Shown: one piece after another, positions 34,137-43,642 of the stretch
How positions within the stretch are numbered: position 1 is the first letter of the stretch
Layout: each line of letters opens with the position of its first letter
The notes under the pieces: generated by a model
Databases searched by the model: none
What the model saw: the letters and a program-made list of their open reading frames with translations, nothing else
Told to the model about the DNA's origin: nothing
DNA from: Luteimonas sp. RC10
Lineage (GTDB): Bacteria; Pseudomonadota; Gammaproteobacteria; Xanthomonadales; Xanthomonadaceae
Length of the DNA stretch: 64,000 bases
Direction: 5' to 3'
Assembly: GCF_014192745.1 (NCBI RefSeq)
Contig: NZ_JACHYJ010000002.1
Span: 636,316 to 700,315, forward strand
Position numbers and translations under genes: made by a program

Positions 34137-35189
34137 ATGACCATCAAAGGCAAGCCCACTTCCCTCGATATCGCGCACCTGGCCGGCGTGTCCCAGCCGA
34201 CCGTCTCGCGCGCATTGCGCGGCCACCCGTCGGTGAGCCGGGACACGCGCGAGCGCATCCTCGCGATCGCCCGCGAGCTCAACTACAAGGTCGACAAGAA
34301 CGCCTCCAACCTGCGCTGCCAGCAGTCCGGCACGCTGGCGCTGCTGTTCTTCGAAGAACCGGCGGACGATGCGATCAATCCGTTCTTCCTGTCGATGCTC
34401 GGCGCGATCACCCGGGCCTGCGCGCTGCGCGGCTACGACCTGCTGATCTCGTTCCAGCAGCTCTCCAGCGACTGGCACGCCGACTACGAGGACTCCCACA
34501 AGGCCGACGGCCTGCTGCTGCTCGGCTACGGCGACTACCTCCAGGCCCGCGACCGGCTGCAGCAACTGGTCGAACAGGGCACCCGCTTCGTGCGCTGGGG
34601 CGCGGCGCTGCCGGGCCAGCCGGGGGTGTCGATCGGCAGCGACAACTTCCAGGGCGGCCGGGCGATGGCCGAGCACCTGCTCGCGCAGGGGCGCCGGCGC
34701 ATCGCCTTCCTCGGCGACGCCTCCGCGCGCTATCCCGAGTTCCAGGAGCGCCACCGCGGCCTGGCGGCGGCGTTGACCGAGGCCGGCCTGCCCACCGGGC
34801 CCGCCCTGCAGGTCGATGCGGTCACCAGCGAGCAGTCCGGCTTCGAGGCCGCCCGCACTCTGCTCGCCCGCGGCACGCCATTCGACGCGATCTTCGCCGG
34901 CAGTGATCTGATCGCGATCGGCGCGATGAAGGCGCTGCACGAGCACGGCCTGCGGGTGCCCGACGATGTTGCGGTGGCCGGATTCGACGACATCCCGCTG
35001 GCCGCGTTCGTGACCCCGGGGCTGTCGACCGTGCAGCAGGACACGCGTCAGGCCGGCGCGCTGCTGGTCGATACGCTGATCGCGCAGATCGAAGGGGCGC
35101 CGGTCGAAAGCCGGACGATTCCCGGCCGGCTGGTGCTGCGCGGCTCGACCGGCGCGCTGTCGCCGGCTCAGCCGCGCGCGTCGCGGTAG
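34137..35189 (+). CDS. LacI-family transcription regulator
   Basis: A 350-residue repressor-type protein. The N-terminal HTH reads [20 protein letters not shown], then the hinge [20 protein letters not shown] and a periplasmic-binding-like ligand domain from about residue 60 to 330 ([40 protein letters not shown]). The sugar is not readable, and there is no adjacent sugar operon except the glucan locus 18-26 kb away. ATG 34137 is chosen; an ATG at 34104 is in frame. Its 3' end overlaps the convergent haemoglobin gene by 22 bp. Confidence 0.9.
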   Translation: MTIKGKPTSLDIAHLAGVSQPTVSRALRGHPSVSRDTRERILAIARELNYKVDKNASNLRCQQSGTLALLFFEEPADDAINPFFLSMLGAITRACALRGYDLLISFQQLSSDWHADYEDSHKADGLLLLGYGDYLQARDRLQQLVEQGTRFVRWGAALPGQPGVSIGSDNFQGGRAMAEHLLAQGRRRIAFLGDASARYPEFQERHRGLAAALTEAGLPTGPALQVDAVTSEQSGFEAARTLLARGTPFDAIFAGSDLIAIGAMKALHEHGLRVPDDVAVAGFDDIPLAAFVTPGLSTVQQDTRQAGALLVDTLIAQIEGAPVESRTIPGRLVLRGSTGALSPAQPRASR

Positions 35190-35560
35190 CGCGCCAGGAA
35201 CGTCGCGGCGACCCGCTCGGCCATCTCGTCGGCCAGTTGCTGCATCGGCGCATTGCCCAACTCGGCGGTGGTCTGGCGGAACAGCGCCAGCCAGCGCGCG
35301 AACATGGCCTCATCGAGCCCATCCAGGCGCATGTGTCGCTGCACAGGCGCGCCGCGGAACCGTCGCGTCCCGCGCAACATCGCCGACCAGAAGTCGACCA
35401 GCAGCGCCAGATGGGCTGGCCAGTCCTCGACATGCGCCTCGAACACCGGCCCCAGCTGTGCGTCCGCGCGGGCCCGCGCATAGAACGCGTGGACCAGCCG
35501 GACCACGTCCTCTTCGCTGCACAAAGCGGGACCGGGAGTGGGTGTCGAGCGGTCGGGCAT
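35168..35560 (-). CDS. Group III truncated haemoglobin (first copy)
   Basis: A 130-residue haem protein of the 2-on-2 fold group III. Motifs: LVHAFYARARADAQLGPVFE, LVDFWSAMLRGTRRFRGAPV and QRHMRLDG with the proximal His region, then FARWLALFRQTTAELG. Group III members in denitrifiers and Campylobacter are linked to NO or nitrosative stress. It lies between a LacI gene (3' overlap) and azurin (divergent), with a Fnr/Dnr box in the gap. A paralogue lies at 49.7 kb. ATG 35560 is preferred over an in-frame ATG at 35614. Confidence 0.88.
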   Translation of the reverse strand: MPDRSTPTPGPALCSEEDVVRLVHAFYARARADAQLGPVFEAHVEDWPAHLALLVDFWSAMLRGTRRFRGAPVQRHMRLDGLDEAMFARWLALFRQTTAELGNAPMQQLADEMAERVAATFLARYRDARG

Positions 35561-35641
35561 GGTCGGTGCGCCGGGCCGTAAGCGCCCGGAATGAACGGCA
35601 GGGAAGCGCATCATCCCGGCGGATCACCTGAAAGGCCAGGA

Positions 35642-35683
35642 ATGATCCAGATCAAGGCGCGGCGGCCGGCAACGGGGGAAGAT
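35642..35683 (+). promoter_or_regulatory. Fnr/Dnr box and -10 of azurin
   Basis: ATGATccagATCAA (35642-35655) matches TTGAT-N4-ATCAA in 9 of 10 positions. A -10-like GAAGAT starts 22 bp after it (35678-35683), the class II spacing. The azurin ATG is 40 bp further on. The site is also 82 bp upstream of the divergent haemoglobin gene, which may share it. Confidence 0.75.
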
Positions 35684-35723
35684 GGCCCCACGCAAGAAGA
35701 CCAGACCCCAACGGAGACGCTCC

Positions 35724-36179
35724 ATGAACACCCGTACGATGCTGCTCGGCCTCGCCCTCCTCGGTGCCGCCGGCATGGCCCACGCCACTCCGAACTGCAA
35801 GGTCAGCCTGAAGGGCAACGACCAGATGCAGTTCGACCAGAGAACCGCCACGGTGTCGGCGAGCTGCCGCACGGTCACGATCGAACTCGCCCACGTCGGC
35901 AACCTGCCGGTCACCGCCATGGGCCACAACGTGGTCCTGACCGCGACCCCGGACGCCGATGCGGTCGCCCGCGACGGCATCAAGGCCGGCGCAGCCGCCG
36001 ACTACATCCAGGCCGGCGACAAGCGCGTGCTGGCGCACACCAAGCTGGTGGGTGGCGGCCAGACGACCACGATCACCCTGCCGGGCTCGGCGCTCAAGGC
36101 CGGTGGCGACTACACCTACTTCTGCTCCTTCCCGGGCCACTCGGCGATCATGCGCGGCAAGCTGGTCGTCCAGCCCTGA
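35724..36179 (+). CDS. azu: Azurin
   Basis: A periplasmic blue-copper electron carrier of 151 residues including a signal of about 21 residues (ending AHA). The mature protein opens TPNCKVSLKGNDQMQF, as in azurins. Copper ligands are visible: GHN (Gly45/His46 pair), and Cys, His and Met in FCSFPGHSAIM, with a Cys pair for the disulfide. Azurin can pass electrons to copper nitrite reductase, encoded 0.7 kb downstream. It has a TTGAT-type box and ends at a strong terminator, so it is monocistronic. Confidence 0.95.
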   Translation: MNTRTMLLGLALLGAAGMAHATPNCKVSLKGNDQMQFDQRTATVSASCRTVTIELAHVGNLPVTAMGHNVVLTATPDADAVARDGIKAGAAADYIQAGDKRVLAHTKLVGGGQTTTITLPGSALKAGGDYTYFCSFPGHSAIMRGKLVVQP

Positions 36180-36218
36180 CCGCTCGCCCCGGGCCCACGG
36201 CCCGACCCGCGACACCAG

Positions 36219-36245
36219 GCGCCACCTTCGGGTGGCGCTTTTTTT
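36219..36245 (+). terminator. Terminator of azurin
   Basis: An 8-bp perfect stem (GCGCCACC / GGTGGCGC) closed by a TTCG loop, followed by seven T. A textbook intrinsic terminator 40 bp after the stop. Confidence 0.92.
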
Positions 36246-36357
36246 GATGCTTCTCCCACTGCGGGAATGGCGCGCCTCCTCGGATACCAGCGCCCTGCCA
36301 GCGGAAGTCGCCTCCCTCGACCTGGCCGCTTCGCGACGCGGGCGCCCTCCCGCCACA

Positions 36358-36410
36358 AACCGGGGTCAGAGTGCACTTTCGCCTTGCGAAATCGCACTCT
36401 GACCCCGGTT
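36358..36410. repeat. 53-bp near-perfect palindrome (REP-like)
   Basis: Two 25-base arms (36358-36382 and 36386-36410) pair with only two mismatches around a CTT loop. The core GGGTCAGAGTGC... is a motif I associate with scattered palindromic elements near REP-associated transposases in related genomes; no transposase is seen here. It lies between azurin and nirK. Confidence 0.85.
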
Positions 36411-36684
36411 CTTTTACGCCGGTTGTCTGGCAGTCCGCTGCTGCGGACAGTGGCAGCTTCTCTCCGGGCGGAAAACGCACGCTTTCGGAGTCTCCGTCCC
36501 GGCCCGGCGGCCCGCTTCACTTCGCGGATCGCCGGTATGAAGACCTTGTCTCGGCGCGCTGCCAGCGCTTGCGTTGCCCGCCTTCTCGCCGGATATCGTC
36601 GCGCCCTCCTTCAAGACCGGACCGCACGGCCACTGGGCGACCGGATCGGCCAAGGCACCTGCCCAATCGCGCTTCAAGAGCCGA
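36411..36684. other. No gene seen between palindrome and nirK boxes
   Basis: About 270 bp without a credible coding frame. A short inverted repeat CCGGGC... is unremarkable. The AT-rich nirK control region begins at 36.68 kb. Confidence 0.45.
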
Positions 36685-36698
36685 TTGATTTGAATCAA
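36685..36698. promoter_or_regulatory. Fnr/Dnr box 1 upstream of nirK
   Basis: TTGATttgaATCAA, a perfect match to TTGAT-N4-ATCAA. Its centre is 22 bp from that of box 2, about two helix turns, so two dimers could bind the same face. Confidence 0.75.
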
Positions 36699-36706
36699 CA
36701 TCGGTT

Positions 36707-36720
36707 TTGATCGAAATCAA
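36707..36720. promoter_or_regulatory. Fnr/Dnr box 2 upstream of nirK
   Basis: TTGATcgaaATCAA, a second perfect match, about 61 bp upstream of box 3 (centre to centre). Confidence 0.78.
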
Positions 36721-36767
36721 TTTATTCAATTGAAACAATAATCAACCGATTATTTGTTCACATATTC

Positions 36768-36809
36768 TTGATCCCGATCAAGGCGGCAGATAATCCTCGG
36801 ACGCATATT
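36768..36809 (+). promoter_or_regulatory. Fnr/Dnr box 3 and -10 of nirK
   Basis: TTGATcccgATCAA (36768-36781), perfect, followed after 22 bp by a -10-like CATATT (36804-36809). This is the class II layout with the box at about -41.5. The predicted start point is near 36816, 40 bp before the nirK ATG, with AAGAGGAG in the leader. Confidence 0.85.
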
Positions 36810-36856
36810 GTTTCCACGCCAATAACAAGCGAACGGAAACAAGAGGAGACACCCAG

Positions 36857-38026
36857 ATGAACGTCCTGAAGACCAGCCTGCTCGCCGCTGCGATCGCACT
36901 CGCAGCCTCCCCTCTGCTGTCCAGCCCCGCTCAGGCGGTCGATGCCAAGGACCTCGTCAACGCGACGCTGAGCGACGCCTCGGATCTGGCCAACCTGCCG
37001 CGCCAGCACGTCGAACTCAAGCGCCCGCCGTTCGTCCATGATCACGACCAGGTCGCCAAGGGCGGCCCCAAGGTCATCCAGTTCACGCTGCCGATTGTCG
37101 AAAAGGAAATCGTCATCGACGGCCAGGGCACCACGATGCACGCGATGACCTTCGGCGGTTCGGTGCCGGGTCCGTTGATGGTCGTGCACGAGGGCGATTA
37201 TGTCGAACTCACGTTGGTCAATCCCGCAACCAATTCGATGGTGCACAACATCGATTTCCATGCGGCCACCGGCGCGCTGGGCGGCGGCGACCTCACGGTC
37301 ATCCAGCCCGGTGAGGAAGTGGTGCTGCGCTGGAAGGCCACGCGTCCGGGCACGTTCGTCTACCACTGCGCCCCGGGCGGTCCGATGACACCCTGGCACG
37401 TGGTCTCGGGCATGCAGGGCACGGTGATGGTGCTGCCCCGCGACGGCCTGAAGGACGGCGACGGCAAGCCGCTGCACTACGACCGCGCCTACTATGTCGG
37501 TGAAACGGACTTCTACGTCCCGCGCGATGCCGACGGCAACTTCAAGACCTATGGCTCGCATGCCGAGGCGCTGCCCGACACACTGGCCACGATGAAGAGC
37601 CTCACACCCTCGCATGTCGTGTTCAACGGCGCCGTCGGCGCACTGACGGGAGAGCACGCGATGACCAGCAAGGTCGGCGAAACGGTCCTGCTGGTGCACT
37701 CCCAGGCCAACCGCGACAGCCGTCCGCATCTGATCGGTGGCCATGGCGACTACGTCTGGGAAGAAGGCAAGTTCAACAACGCGCCGGCCAAGGACCTGGA
37801 GACCTGGTTCATCCGCGGCGGCTCGGCGGGCGCTGCGCTCTACACCTTCCGTCAGCCGGGCCTGTATGTGTATCTCAACCACAACCTGATCGAGGCTGTC
37901 CTGCTCGGTGCCGCCGCACACATCAAGGTCGACGGTGACAAGTGGAACCACGACCTGATGACCACGCCGTCCCCGGCCGGTCCGATCAAGGCCAGCACCA
38001 GCCTGGCGCTGCCTGCCGACAAGTAA
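36857..38026 (+). CDS. nirK: Copper nitrite reductase, class I
   Basis: A periplasmic trimeric enzyme reducing nitrite to NO, the defining step of denitrification. The 389-residue precursor has a signal ending near AQA (residue 27). Type 1 and type 2 copper ligands show in [17 protein letters not shown] (with Asp and His of the active site), [20 protein letters not shown] (His-Cys, His, Met) and [12 protein letters not shown]. The [13 protein letters not shown] motif holds the type 2 His of the neighbouring subunit. Three Fnr/Dnr boxes control it; azurin is the likely electron donor; it ends in a terminator. Confidence 0.97.
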   Translation: MNVLKTSLLAAAIALAASPLLSSPAQAVDAKDLVNATLSDASDLANLPRQHVELKRPPFVHDHDQVAKGGPKVIQFTLPIVEKEIVIDGQGTTMHAMTFGGSVPGPLMVVHEGDYVELTLVNPATNSMVHNIDFHAATGALGGGDLTVIQPGEEVVLRWKATRPGTFVYHCAPGGPMTPWHVVSGMQGTVMVLPRDGLKDGDGKPLHYDRAYYVGETDFYVPRDADGNFKTYGSHAEALPDTLATMKSLTPSHVVFNGAVGALTGEHAMTSKVGETVLLVHSQANRDSRPHLIGGHGDYVWEEGKFNNAPAKDLETWFIRGGSAGAALYTFRQPGLYVYLNHNLIEAVLLGAAAHIKVDGDKWNHDLMTTPSPAGPIKASTSLALPADK

Positions 38027-38050
38027 GTCACGCGCTCTCTCCAGCGCCTT

Positions 38051-38083
38051 GGGCCACCTCTGCATTGCAGGGGTGGCCTTTCT
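38051..38083 (+). terminator. Terminator of nirK
   Basis: GGCCACC and GGTGGCC pair, with an inner CTGC/GCAG extension, followed by TTTCTT. It lies 25 bp after the stop. Confidence 0.8.
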
Positions 38084-38826
38084 TGTTCTCGGCGTGCCAC
38101 AGACCGTCACATTCCACAACGCCGGAAGATGCGCCGCGTGTCGTGCCGGGGCACTGTCACCCGTCAGATTCGGCGCCTGCAGGACGTCCACCCACGCCGT
38201 GGCCGGGTCGATCGACCACGAAGCATCGCGATTGGCGTCGCGCGCCTGAGGGTCTGCACCCTGCGCGGCCCACGCCACATGCCGGACGCTGCCACCTGGC
38301 CCCTTGCGTGCAGGGGGACCGCCCACTCAGCCGATGCCGGTCTGCTCACGGCCCGACCCCCATCGCCCCGCCCGCCTGCGCATGCCAATCCCACCGGACG
38401 CGGTCGACCAGAAGCCAGCGCTCTCAACGCCATCCTTTGACGGGGCTGCGCGGCTGTGGATGCTGATGGGTCAGACCGGGCGCATTGCCCACCTGGTGCC
38501 ACTGGCACCGACGTCTACTGCACAGAGCGCAGCGGGACAGGACGCCGGTTAAGCGCACCGGCGCTCAGCGCACATGGAGCTGCGGGCGCGTACCACCAAC
38601 GCACACGCTGTGCCGACGATGCACACCAGGTGTGCAGGCGCACTGACCGGTTCGTCAGACGTGCGAGCGGTGTGCGTCAGATGCTGGCGCCGCGTTGCGG
38701 CGATCCACCGCGAGGCTCGAACACGCGATGCCCTTGAGGATGAGGCATCGTCAGTCGGCACTGCGGCACGACGCAGTGCCGGGGCATGAAGACGAGCGTG
38801 CGCGCCTCGCCAGCACCGGCGCTCGT
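38084..38826. other. 740 bp without a convincing gene
   Basis: Open frames exist on both strands, as usual at this GC content, but none carries a motif, ribosome site or family resemblance. A minus-strand stretch around 38030-38240 reads SIDPATAWVDVLQAPNLTGD in a protein-like manner and may be a relic of an old gene. No insertion sequence or repeat was seen. Confidence 0.4.
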
Positions 38827-39222
38827 TCAGAGCAGGTAGAAGAGCCCCAGCGGGTGATGTGCACGGGCGATGCAGTAGATCTGCCCGAACGTCAGCAACG
38901 CGGCGACATAGAACATGACCCGCGCGCGCCGCGACCGCTTCTCGCCGAAGGCCAGAATGCCCAGTACGACATAGACCACGATCAGCACCACCTTGGTCGC
39001 CAGCCAGCCGTTGGCATAAAGCGCGCCGGGCAGGATGGTCAGCAGCATCATCGCTGCGGTCAGCAGCGCGGTATCGATCGTATAGCTGGCGTAACGCACG
39101 ACAGCCGCCTTCGGCCAGCGCATGCCGGCAAGCAGCGCCGCACCACGCAGCGCGAACAGCGCGCCGCTGGTCAACGCCAGTCCCATGTGCGCATGCTTGA
39201 TCTGGGGATAGAACTCGATCAT
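38827..39222 (-). CDS. SirB2-like membrane protein
   Basis: A 131-residue protein with four hydrophobic helices, beginning MIEFYPQIKHAHMGLALTSG, which is the SirB2 pattern with conserved His and an Arg-Gly. SirB2 proteins are of unknown function but occur beside denitrification and copper genes. It is downstream of nnrS (95 bp) on the same strand and probably in one transcript with it. ATG 39222 is the only start that fits the family. Confidence 0.85.
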   Translation of the reverse strand: MIEFYPQIKHAHMGLALTSGALFALRGAALLAGMRWPKAAVVRYASYTIDTALLTAAMMLLTILPGALYANGWLATKVVLIVVYVVLGILAFGEKRSRRARVMFYVAALLTFGQIYCIARAHHPLGLFYLL

Positions 39223-39316
39223 CGGAACGGACCCTCGACGCGAAGCCGGCCAGTGCGCCAAGGTTGCGACGCGGCCGGCGATGAAAGCAGCAGCATGCCC
39301 GACGTCCCTGCGACCG

Positions 39317-40540
39317 TCATCCGGGCTTGCCGTCGGCGCGCGGCGACAGATAGATGGCGCCGATGCGGGCGACCCACGGGCCGAGCACGACCAGCCAGCC
39401 GAGCGCGGATACCGCCAGCCACAGCATCGTGTCGGGCAGCACCTCGGCTGAGATCCGCAGCGCGGCGACGACCTGGATGCCGACAAATGCCCACCATGCC
39501 GTGCCGGTCATGCGCAGCGGGCGCCCGGAATGGCCCTGGGTGACGCGCGTCACCATCGCGACCAGCACGCTGCCGAACAGGCCGATGAACAAGGCGTGCG
39601 CCGGTGCGCGGCCAAGCAGGAACGTCCCGGTCTGCAGATACAGCAGGCTCTGCGCGGCATGCAGCACGTACGTCACCGGCCACCACGACAGCCCGAAGAA
39701 CAGCGTACTCAGCAGCCCGGGCGCGGCGCCCCGTGGCCACCAGCGCCAGAGCGTGTACAGGGCCAGGGCGAGCATCGGCAGATCGACCAGCCACAGCCAG
39801 GCATAGGCATGTACGAGCTCGAGCGCCAGATGCGCGATCAGCAAGGCCCACATCGCACCGAGCCACCACATCGGTCGCCAGGCGACGTAACCGGGCACGG
39901 CATTGCCGGCGAAGAACGGAAACATCCGGTGCGCGACGGTGAGGTACACCGGCGCCAGCAAGCCGAAGGTCCCGAGCTTGATGCTGACAAACACCAGCCA
40001 TGGCGAGCCGGTCGCAACGAACCCGGCGAAGCACAGCAGCCCCGCCATGCCCAACCACAACGCGGCCAGGCACGACCAGGCATGCCAGGTGCGACCGCGC
40101 TCGGCCAGCACCAGCCGCGTCAGCAGCCACAACCCGGCGCCCCAGCCGGCCAGCGTCATGAACAGGCCGATCGTCAACGCGACCTCCAGCCCCAGCGCTG
40201 CGCACAGCAGCAGCGCCTGACCGCCCATCAGACCGATGCCGACCGGCAGGTACTGCCAGCGCGGCACCTCGCGCAGGCCCATCCAGCGCGGAAACGTGGT
40301 CAGCAGGAAACCGAAGAAGAAGCTCGGCAGCACCTGGTACTGCATCACGAACGCGTGCAGCCAGCCTGGATAGGTCGCCGCTTGCGGCATTCCGAAGCCC
40401 AGCGACCAGCGTTGGGACACCAGCCAGGCCGCCCACCACAGCATCGCGAGCAGCAGATTGCCCGCACCGATGAAGAACATCAGCCGGTGCGGGGCAGCCG
40501 CCAACAGCTGTGGCGAGGGACGGGATGCGGGTGATTTCAT
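39317..40540 (-). CDS. nnrS: NnrS family protein
   Basis: A 407-residue integral membrane protein with about 12 helices, haem- and copper-linked, associated with NO resistance in denitrifiers. Typical motifs: LLAAAPHRLMFFIGAGNLLL, HAFVMQYQVLPSFFFGFLLT with conserved His, VAHRMFPFFAGNAVPGYV, and ALFIGLFGSVLVAMVTRVTQ with GHSGRPL. ATG 40540 sits at a Fnr/Dnr box distance giving a leaderless mRNA; an upstream in-frame ATG at 40558 would lie between box and -10. SirB2 follows. Confidence 0.93.
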   Translation of the reverse strand: MKSPASRPSPQLLAAAPHRLMFFIGAGNLLLAMLWWAAWLVSQRWSLGFGMPQAATYPGWLHAFVMQYQVLPSFFFGFLLTTFPRWMGLREVPRWQYLPVGIGLMGGQALLLCAALGLEVALTIGLFMTLAGWGAGLWLLTRLVLAERGRTWHAWSCLAALWLGMAGLLCFAGFVATGSPWLVFVSIKLGTFGLLAPVYLTVAHRMFPFFAGNAVPGYVAWRPMWWLGAMWALLIAHLALELVHAYAWLWLVDLPMLALALYTLWRWWPRGAAPGLLSTLFFGLSWWPVTYVLHAAQSLLYLQTGTFLLGRAPAHALFIGLFGSVLVAMVTRVTQGHSGRPLRMTGTAWWAFVGIQVVAALRISAEVLPDTMLWLAVSALGWLVVLGPWVARIGAIYLSPRADGKPG

Positions 40541-40546
40541 GCAGGC

Positions 40547-40589
40547 ATCTTCGGCCATGCGCCACGGCCGCGTCGTTGACGTGGGTCAA
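40547..40589 (-). promoter_or_regulatory. Fnr/Dnr box and -10 of nnrS
   Basis: TTGACgtggGTCAA at 40576-40589, perfect TTGAC-type. After 23 bp comes a -10-like GAAGAT (40552-40547), then exactly six bases (GCCTGC) and the ATG. The start point would be the A of the ATG. Confidence 0.8.
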
Positions 40590-40731
40590 CCGCATGCCGG
40601 AACTGCAGGGGCTGGCGTCACGCGACCGCGATCCCCACCGGCCACGACCGCGCTTCAAGACCGCGCGCAGCACCCCATGCCGCGGTACGACGCTGCAACA
40701 GGGCGATGACGTGGCGAGGCATGACCGCGGC

Positions 40732-41013
40732 TCAGCCGCCGTGGCGCAGATGGATCAACGGATAGGGCCGCCCCTGCGCGTCGTGCGCCGAGCGGCCGAT
40801 CTCGACAAAGCCCATCCGCAGATAGAACCCGAGCGCCTGCGCATTCTGTGCATTGACGTCGGTACTCAGCCCGGGATATCGGGCCAGCGCATGCTCGACC
40901 AGCAAACGACCGACACCGGTACCGCGCGCAGCGGGATCGATGAAGAGTGCGTCCATATGGTGACCGTCCAACAGCATGAAACCCACTGGCCGGTCCTGGG
41001 CATATGGAACGTC
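40732..41013 (-). pseudogene. GNAT N-acetyltransferase, 5' part lost
   Basis: The C-terminal part of a GNAT acetyltransferase is clear: FMLLDGHHMDALFIDPAARG, then TGVGRLLVEHALARYP with the CoA-binding loop, VNAQNAQALGFYLRMGFVEI and a normal C-terminal tail. The N-terminal 60-70 residues expected for the fold are missing: no frame upstream of about 41013 has family sequence. It lies between nnrS and the norB terminator. A recent deletion is more likely than a short functional form; a sequence error cannot be excluded. Confidence 0.6.
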
Positions 41014-41275
41014 ACGGCCAGGATGGAAGCGATAGTGTGCCCGGGGCCTCGCCGCACCGGAACAGTGATGGCGCCTGCACAGGCTGACGAAGCGAAGAGC
41101 CGAACGTGAAGGCGGCCGCCATGCAACGGCCGGGGTCGAGGGCCCGTATGCCGCGGTTGCCCAGCCAGGAGTGATGCCCGCCCCGCGCTTGGGCCGCGAA
41201 TGCGCTGCCGACCTTCTGGGGCCGACGACACGCAATGCGGCTGGCGGTCACTGCCGACTGGATCACGCTGGCCCC

Positions 41276-41307
41276 AAAAAGAACCGGGGCCGCGTGGCGG
41301 CCCCGGT
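41276..41307 (-). terminator. Terminator of norB
   Basis: A perfect 11-bp stem (ACCGGGGCCGC / GCGGCCCCGGT) with a GTG loop, followed on the minus strand by TTCTTTTT. It is just past the norB stop. Confidence 0.92.
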
Positions 41308-41328
41308 CGGTGCAACAGATCAGTGGAA

Positions 41329-43614
41329 TCAGCGCTTGGCGGCGGCGATACCGGCGGCGTTCACAGGCACAGACGCCTGCTTGGGCGCGATCCACAGGCG
41401 CAGGACGAACCAGGCCAGTGCCAGCGCGCCCACGCTGAAGAGCGTGTCGGCCGGAACGCGCATCCACACCAGCATCTCCACCAGCGGCTGCTGCATGAAC
41501 TCCGCCGAGCGTGCGTACCAGTAGCCATGATCGAGCACTGCGTTGAGCTGCAGGATGCCCAGCGGCAGCAGCGTGAACGCCGACATGCCCGCCAGTCCGA
41601 TGTTGAGCGACCAGAATGAAACCTTCAGCGCGCGCTCGTTCCATTCCACGCCCGGCTTCAGGCCGCGCAGGCAGAACAGCATCAGGCCGATGCCAAGCAT
41701 GCCGTAGACACCGAACAGTGCGGTGTGGCCATGGTTGGCCGTCAGGTTCAAACCTTGCATGTAGTACAGCGGCAGCGGCGGGTTGATCAGGAACCCGAAC
41801 AGGCCCGCACCGACGAGGTTCCAGAACGCCACTGCGATGAAGAACATGATCGGCCACTTGTAGCGCTGCATCCACGGCGTCGAGCGGCCCAGTCGATAGC
41901 TCTGGTAGGCCTCGAATCCGACGTAGGCCAGCGGCACCACTTCGAGCGCAGAGAAGCTCGCACCCAGCGCGATCACCGAGGTGGGCGTGCCAGCGAAGTA
42001 CAGATGGTGCAGCGTGCCGAGTACGCCACCAGCCATGAACACGACCGTCGCGAACAGCACGGCGATCGTGGCGGTGCGCACCTGCAGCAGGCCCAGGCGG
42101 GTGAACAGGAAAGCGATCACCGCCACCGCGAACACCTCGAAGAAGCCTTCCACCCACAGGTGCACGACCCACCAGCGCCAGTACTCGACCATCGACAGGT
42201 GCGTGTGCTCGCCCCACATCAGGCCCGCAGCGTAGAACACGCCGATCGCCACGACCGACAGGAACAGCAGGCTGACGATCGAGCGCGATTCGCCGCCGTG
42301 GCGGATCGCCGGCCACAGCGCGCGGCCGACCAGCGTCAACCACAGGATCAGGCCGATGAACAGGAACCACTGCCAGAAGCGGCCAAGATCGACGTATTCC
42401 CACCCCTGGTGACCGAACCAGAAGTTGTGCGCCAGACCCATCTTCTGCATCACCGCGAACCACTGGCCGGTGAACGAACCGACCACGATCGTGATCAGGC
42501 AGATCCACAGCACGTTGACGCCCAGACGCTGGAACTTCGGCTCATGGCCCGAGATCGCCGGCGCGATGTACAGCCCCATGCCGAGCCAGGCGGTGGCGAT
42601 CCACAGCACCGCGAGCTGTGTGTGCCAGGTGCGCGTCAGCGAGTACGGCAGGATGTCGGCCAGCGCGAAACCGTAGGCCTCCTGGCCCTCGACCTGGTAA
42701 TGCGCGGTCGTCGCGCCGAGCAGGATCTGCACCAGGAACAACGCGATCACGATCCAGAAGTACTTGGCGCTCGCGCGCATCGACGGGGTGATGCGGATCG
42801 AGGCCAGCGGGTCGGTCCGCGGCAGCTCGGGCACCATCTCGTCGCCGTGGTTGACCGCGTAGTGCCAGCCCAGCAGCGCGACACCGGCGATCAGGAACAG
42901 CACACTGAAGACGGTCCACAGGAAGGCGCTGGGCGGCGGCGTGTTGCCGACCAGCTCGTCGGCCGGCCAGTTGGCGGTGTAGCTGATCACGTCATCGGGA
43001 CGCTCGGTCACCGACGACCAGGCCGCCCACCAGAAGAAGCCGGTCATCGCCTTGCGGTGTGCGGCATCGGGCACCGTGTCGTTGCGCATCGCGTAGGCTT
43101 CGCGCAGCTCCGCGGTGGCCGGCTCGTTGCCGAACAGGTCGATGTAGTGCGCGCCGACCAGCGCCATCGCCTCGGCACGATCGCGCTCGATGGTGATGGT
43201 GCCCGCGCTTTCGTCCCAGGTATTGCGGCGCAGCAGCGCCTGCACGCGCTTGGCGTAGGCGGCCTGGGTCGGCTCGTCGAGCTGCTTGTAGCTGTCGACG
43301 CCATGCTCGCGGCGTGCCCACAGGTCCAGCACGGCTTCGGCTTCGCGGTGCAGCCAGTCCGCGCCCCAGTCGGGGGCGACATAGGCACCATGGCCCCAGA
43401 TCGAGCCCAACTGCTGTCCGCCGATCGATTGCCACACCTGCCGGCCGGTCTCGATGTCGGCGCGGGTGAACAATACATCGCCATCGACGGTGACCACCTT
43501 GTCGGGCATCGGCGGCGCTTTGCGGTGGACCTCGCTGCCCACCCATAACAGCACCGCGAAGGATGCGAGCAACAGGGCGGTCAGCCCTATCCATAACTTG
43601 CGTGTCGAACTCAT
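41329..43614 (-). CDS. norB: Quinol-dependent nitric oxide reductase
   Basis: A 761-residue qNOR that reduces NO to N2O with electrons from quinol; it needs no NorC. After the first membrane helix comes a cytochrome-c-like extracellular domain without haem-binding cysteines, from about residue 40 to 220. The haem-copper oxidase part follows. Ligand histidines are in RTWHTQLAVLWIA, LTLVG...WVVHLWVEGFFEVF, GTLHHLYFAG and NHGHTALFGVYG. It has a TTGAC-type box and its own terminator. It is adjacent to dnr. NO made by NirK is removed here. Confidence 0.96.
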   Translation of the reverse strand: MSSTRKLWIGLTALLLASFAVLLWVGSEVHRKAPPMPDKVVTVDGDVLFTRADIETGRQVWQSIGGQQLGSIWGHGAYVAPDWGADWLHREAEAVLDLWARREHGVDSYKQLDEPTQAAYAKRVQALLRRNTWDESAGTITIERDRAEAMALVGAHYIDLFGNEPATAELREAYAMRNDTVPDAAHRKAMTGFFWWAAWSSVTERPDDVISYTANWPADELVGNTPPPSAFLWTVFSVLFLIAGVALLGWHYAVNHGDEMVPELPRTDPLASIRITPSMRASAKYFWIVIALFLVQILLGATTAHYQVEGQEAYGFALADILPYSLTRTWHTQLAVLWIATAWLGMGLYIAPAISGHEPKFQRLGVNVLWICLITIVVGSFTGQWFAVMQKMGLAHNFWFGHQGWEYVDLGRFWQWFLFIGLILWLTLVGRALWPAIRHGGESRSIVSLLFLSVVAIGVFYAAGLMWGEHTHLSMVEYWRWWVVHLWVEGFFEVFAVAVIAFLFTRLGLLQVRTATIAVLFATVVFMAGGVLGTLHHLYFAGTPTSVIALGASFSALEVVPLAYVGFEAYQSYRLGRSTPWMQRYKWPIMFFIAVAFWNLVGAGLFGFLINPPLPLYYMQGLNLTANHGHTALFGVYGMLGIGLMLFCLRGLKPGVEWNERALKVSFWSLNIGLAGMSAFTLLPLGILQLNAVLDHGYWYARSAEFMQQPLVEMLVWMRVPADTLFSVGALALAWFVLRLWIAPKQASVPVNAAGIAAAKR

Positions 43615-43642
43615 GGCACTGGTCTCTTTCGGGGTCCGCGGC

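Noticed and set aside
36858..38326. 522-codon minus-strand frame opposite nirK
   Set aside because: Antisense to a certain gene; only its first 90 codons lie outside nirK and they show no known domain.
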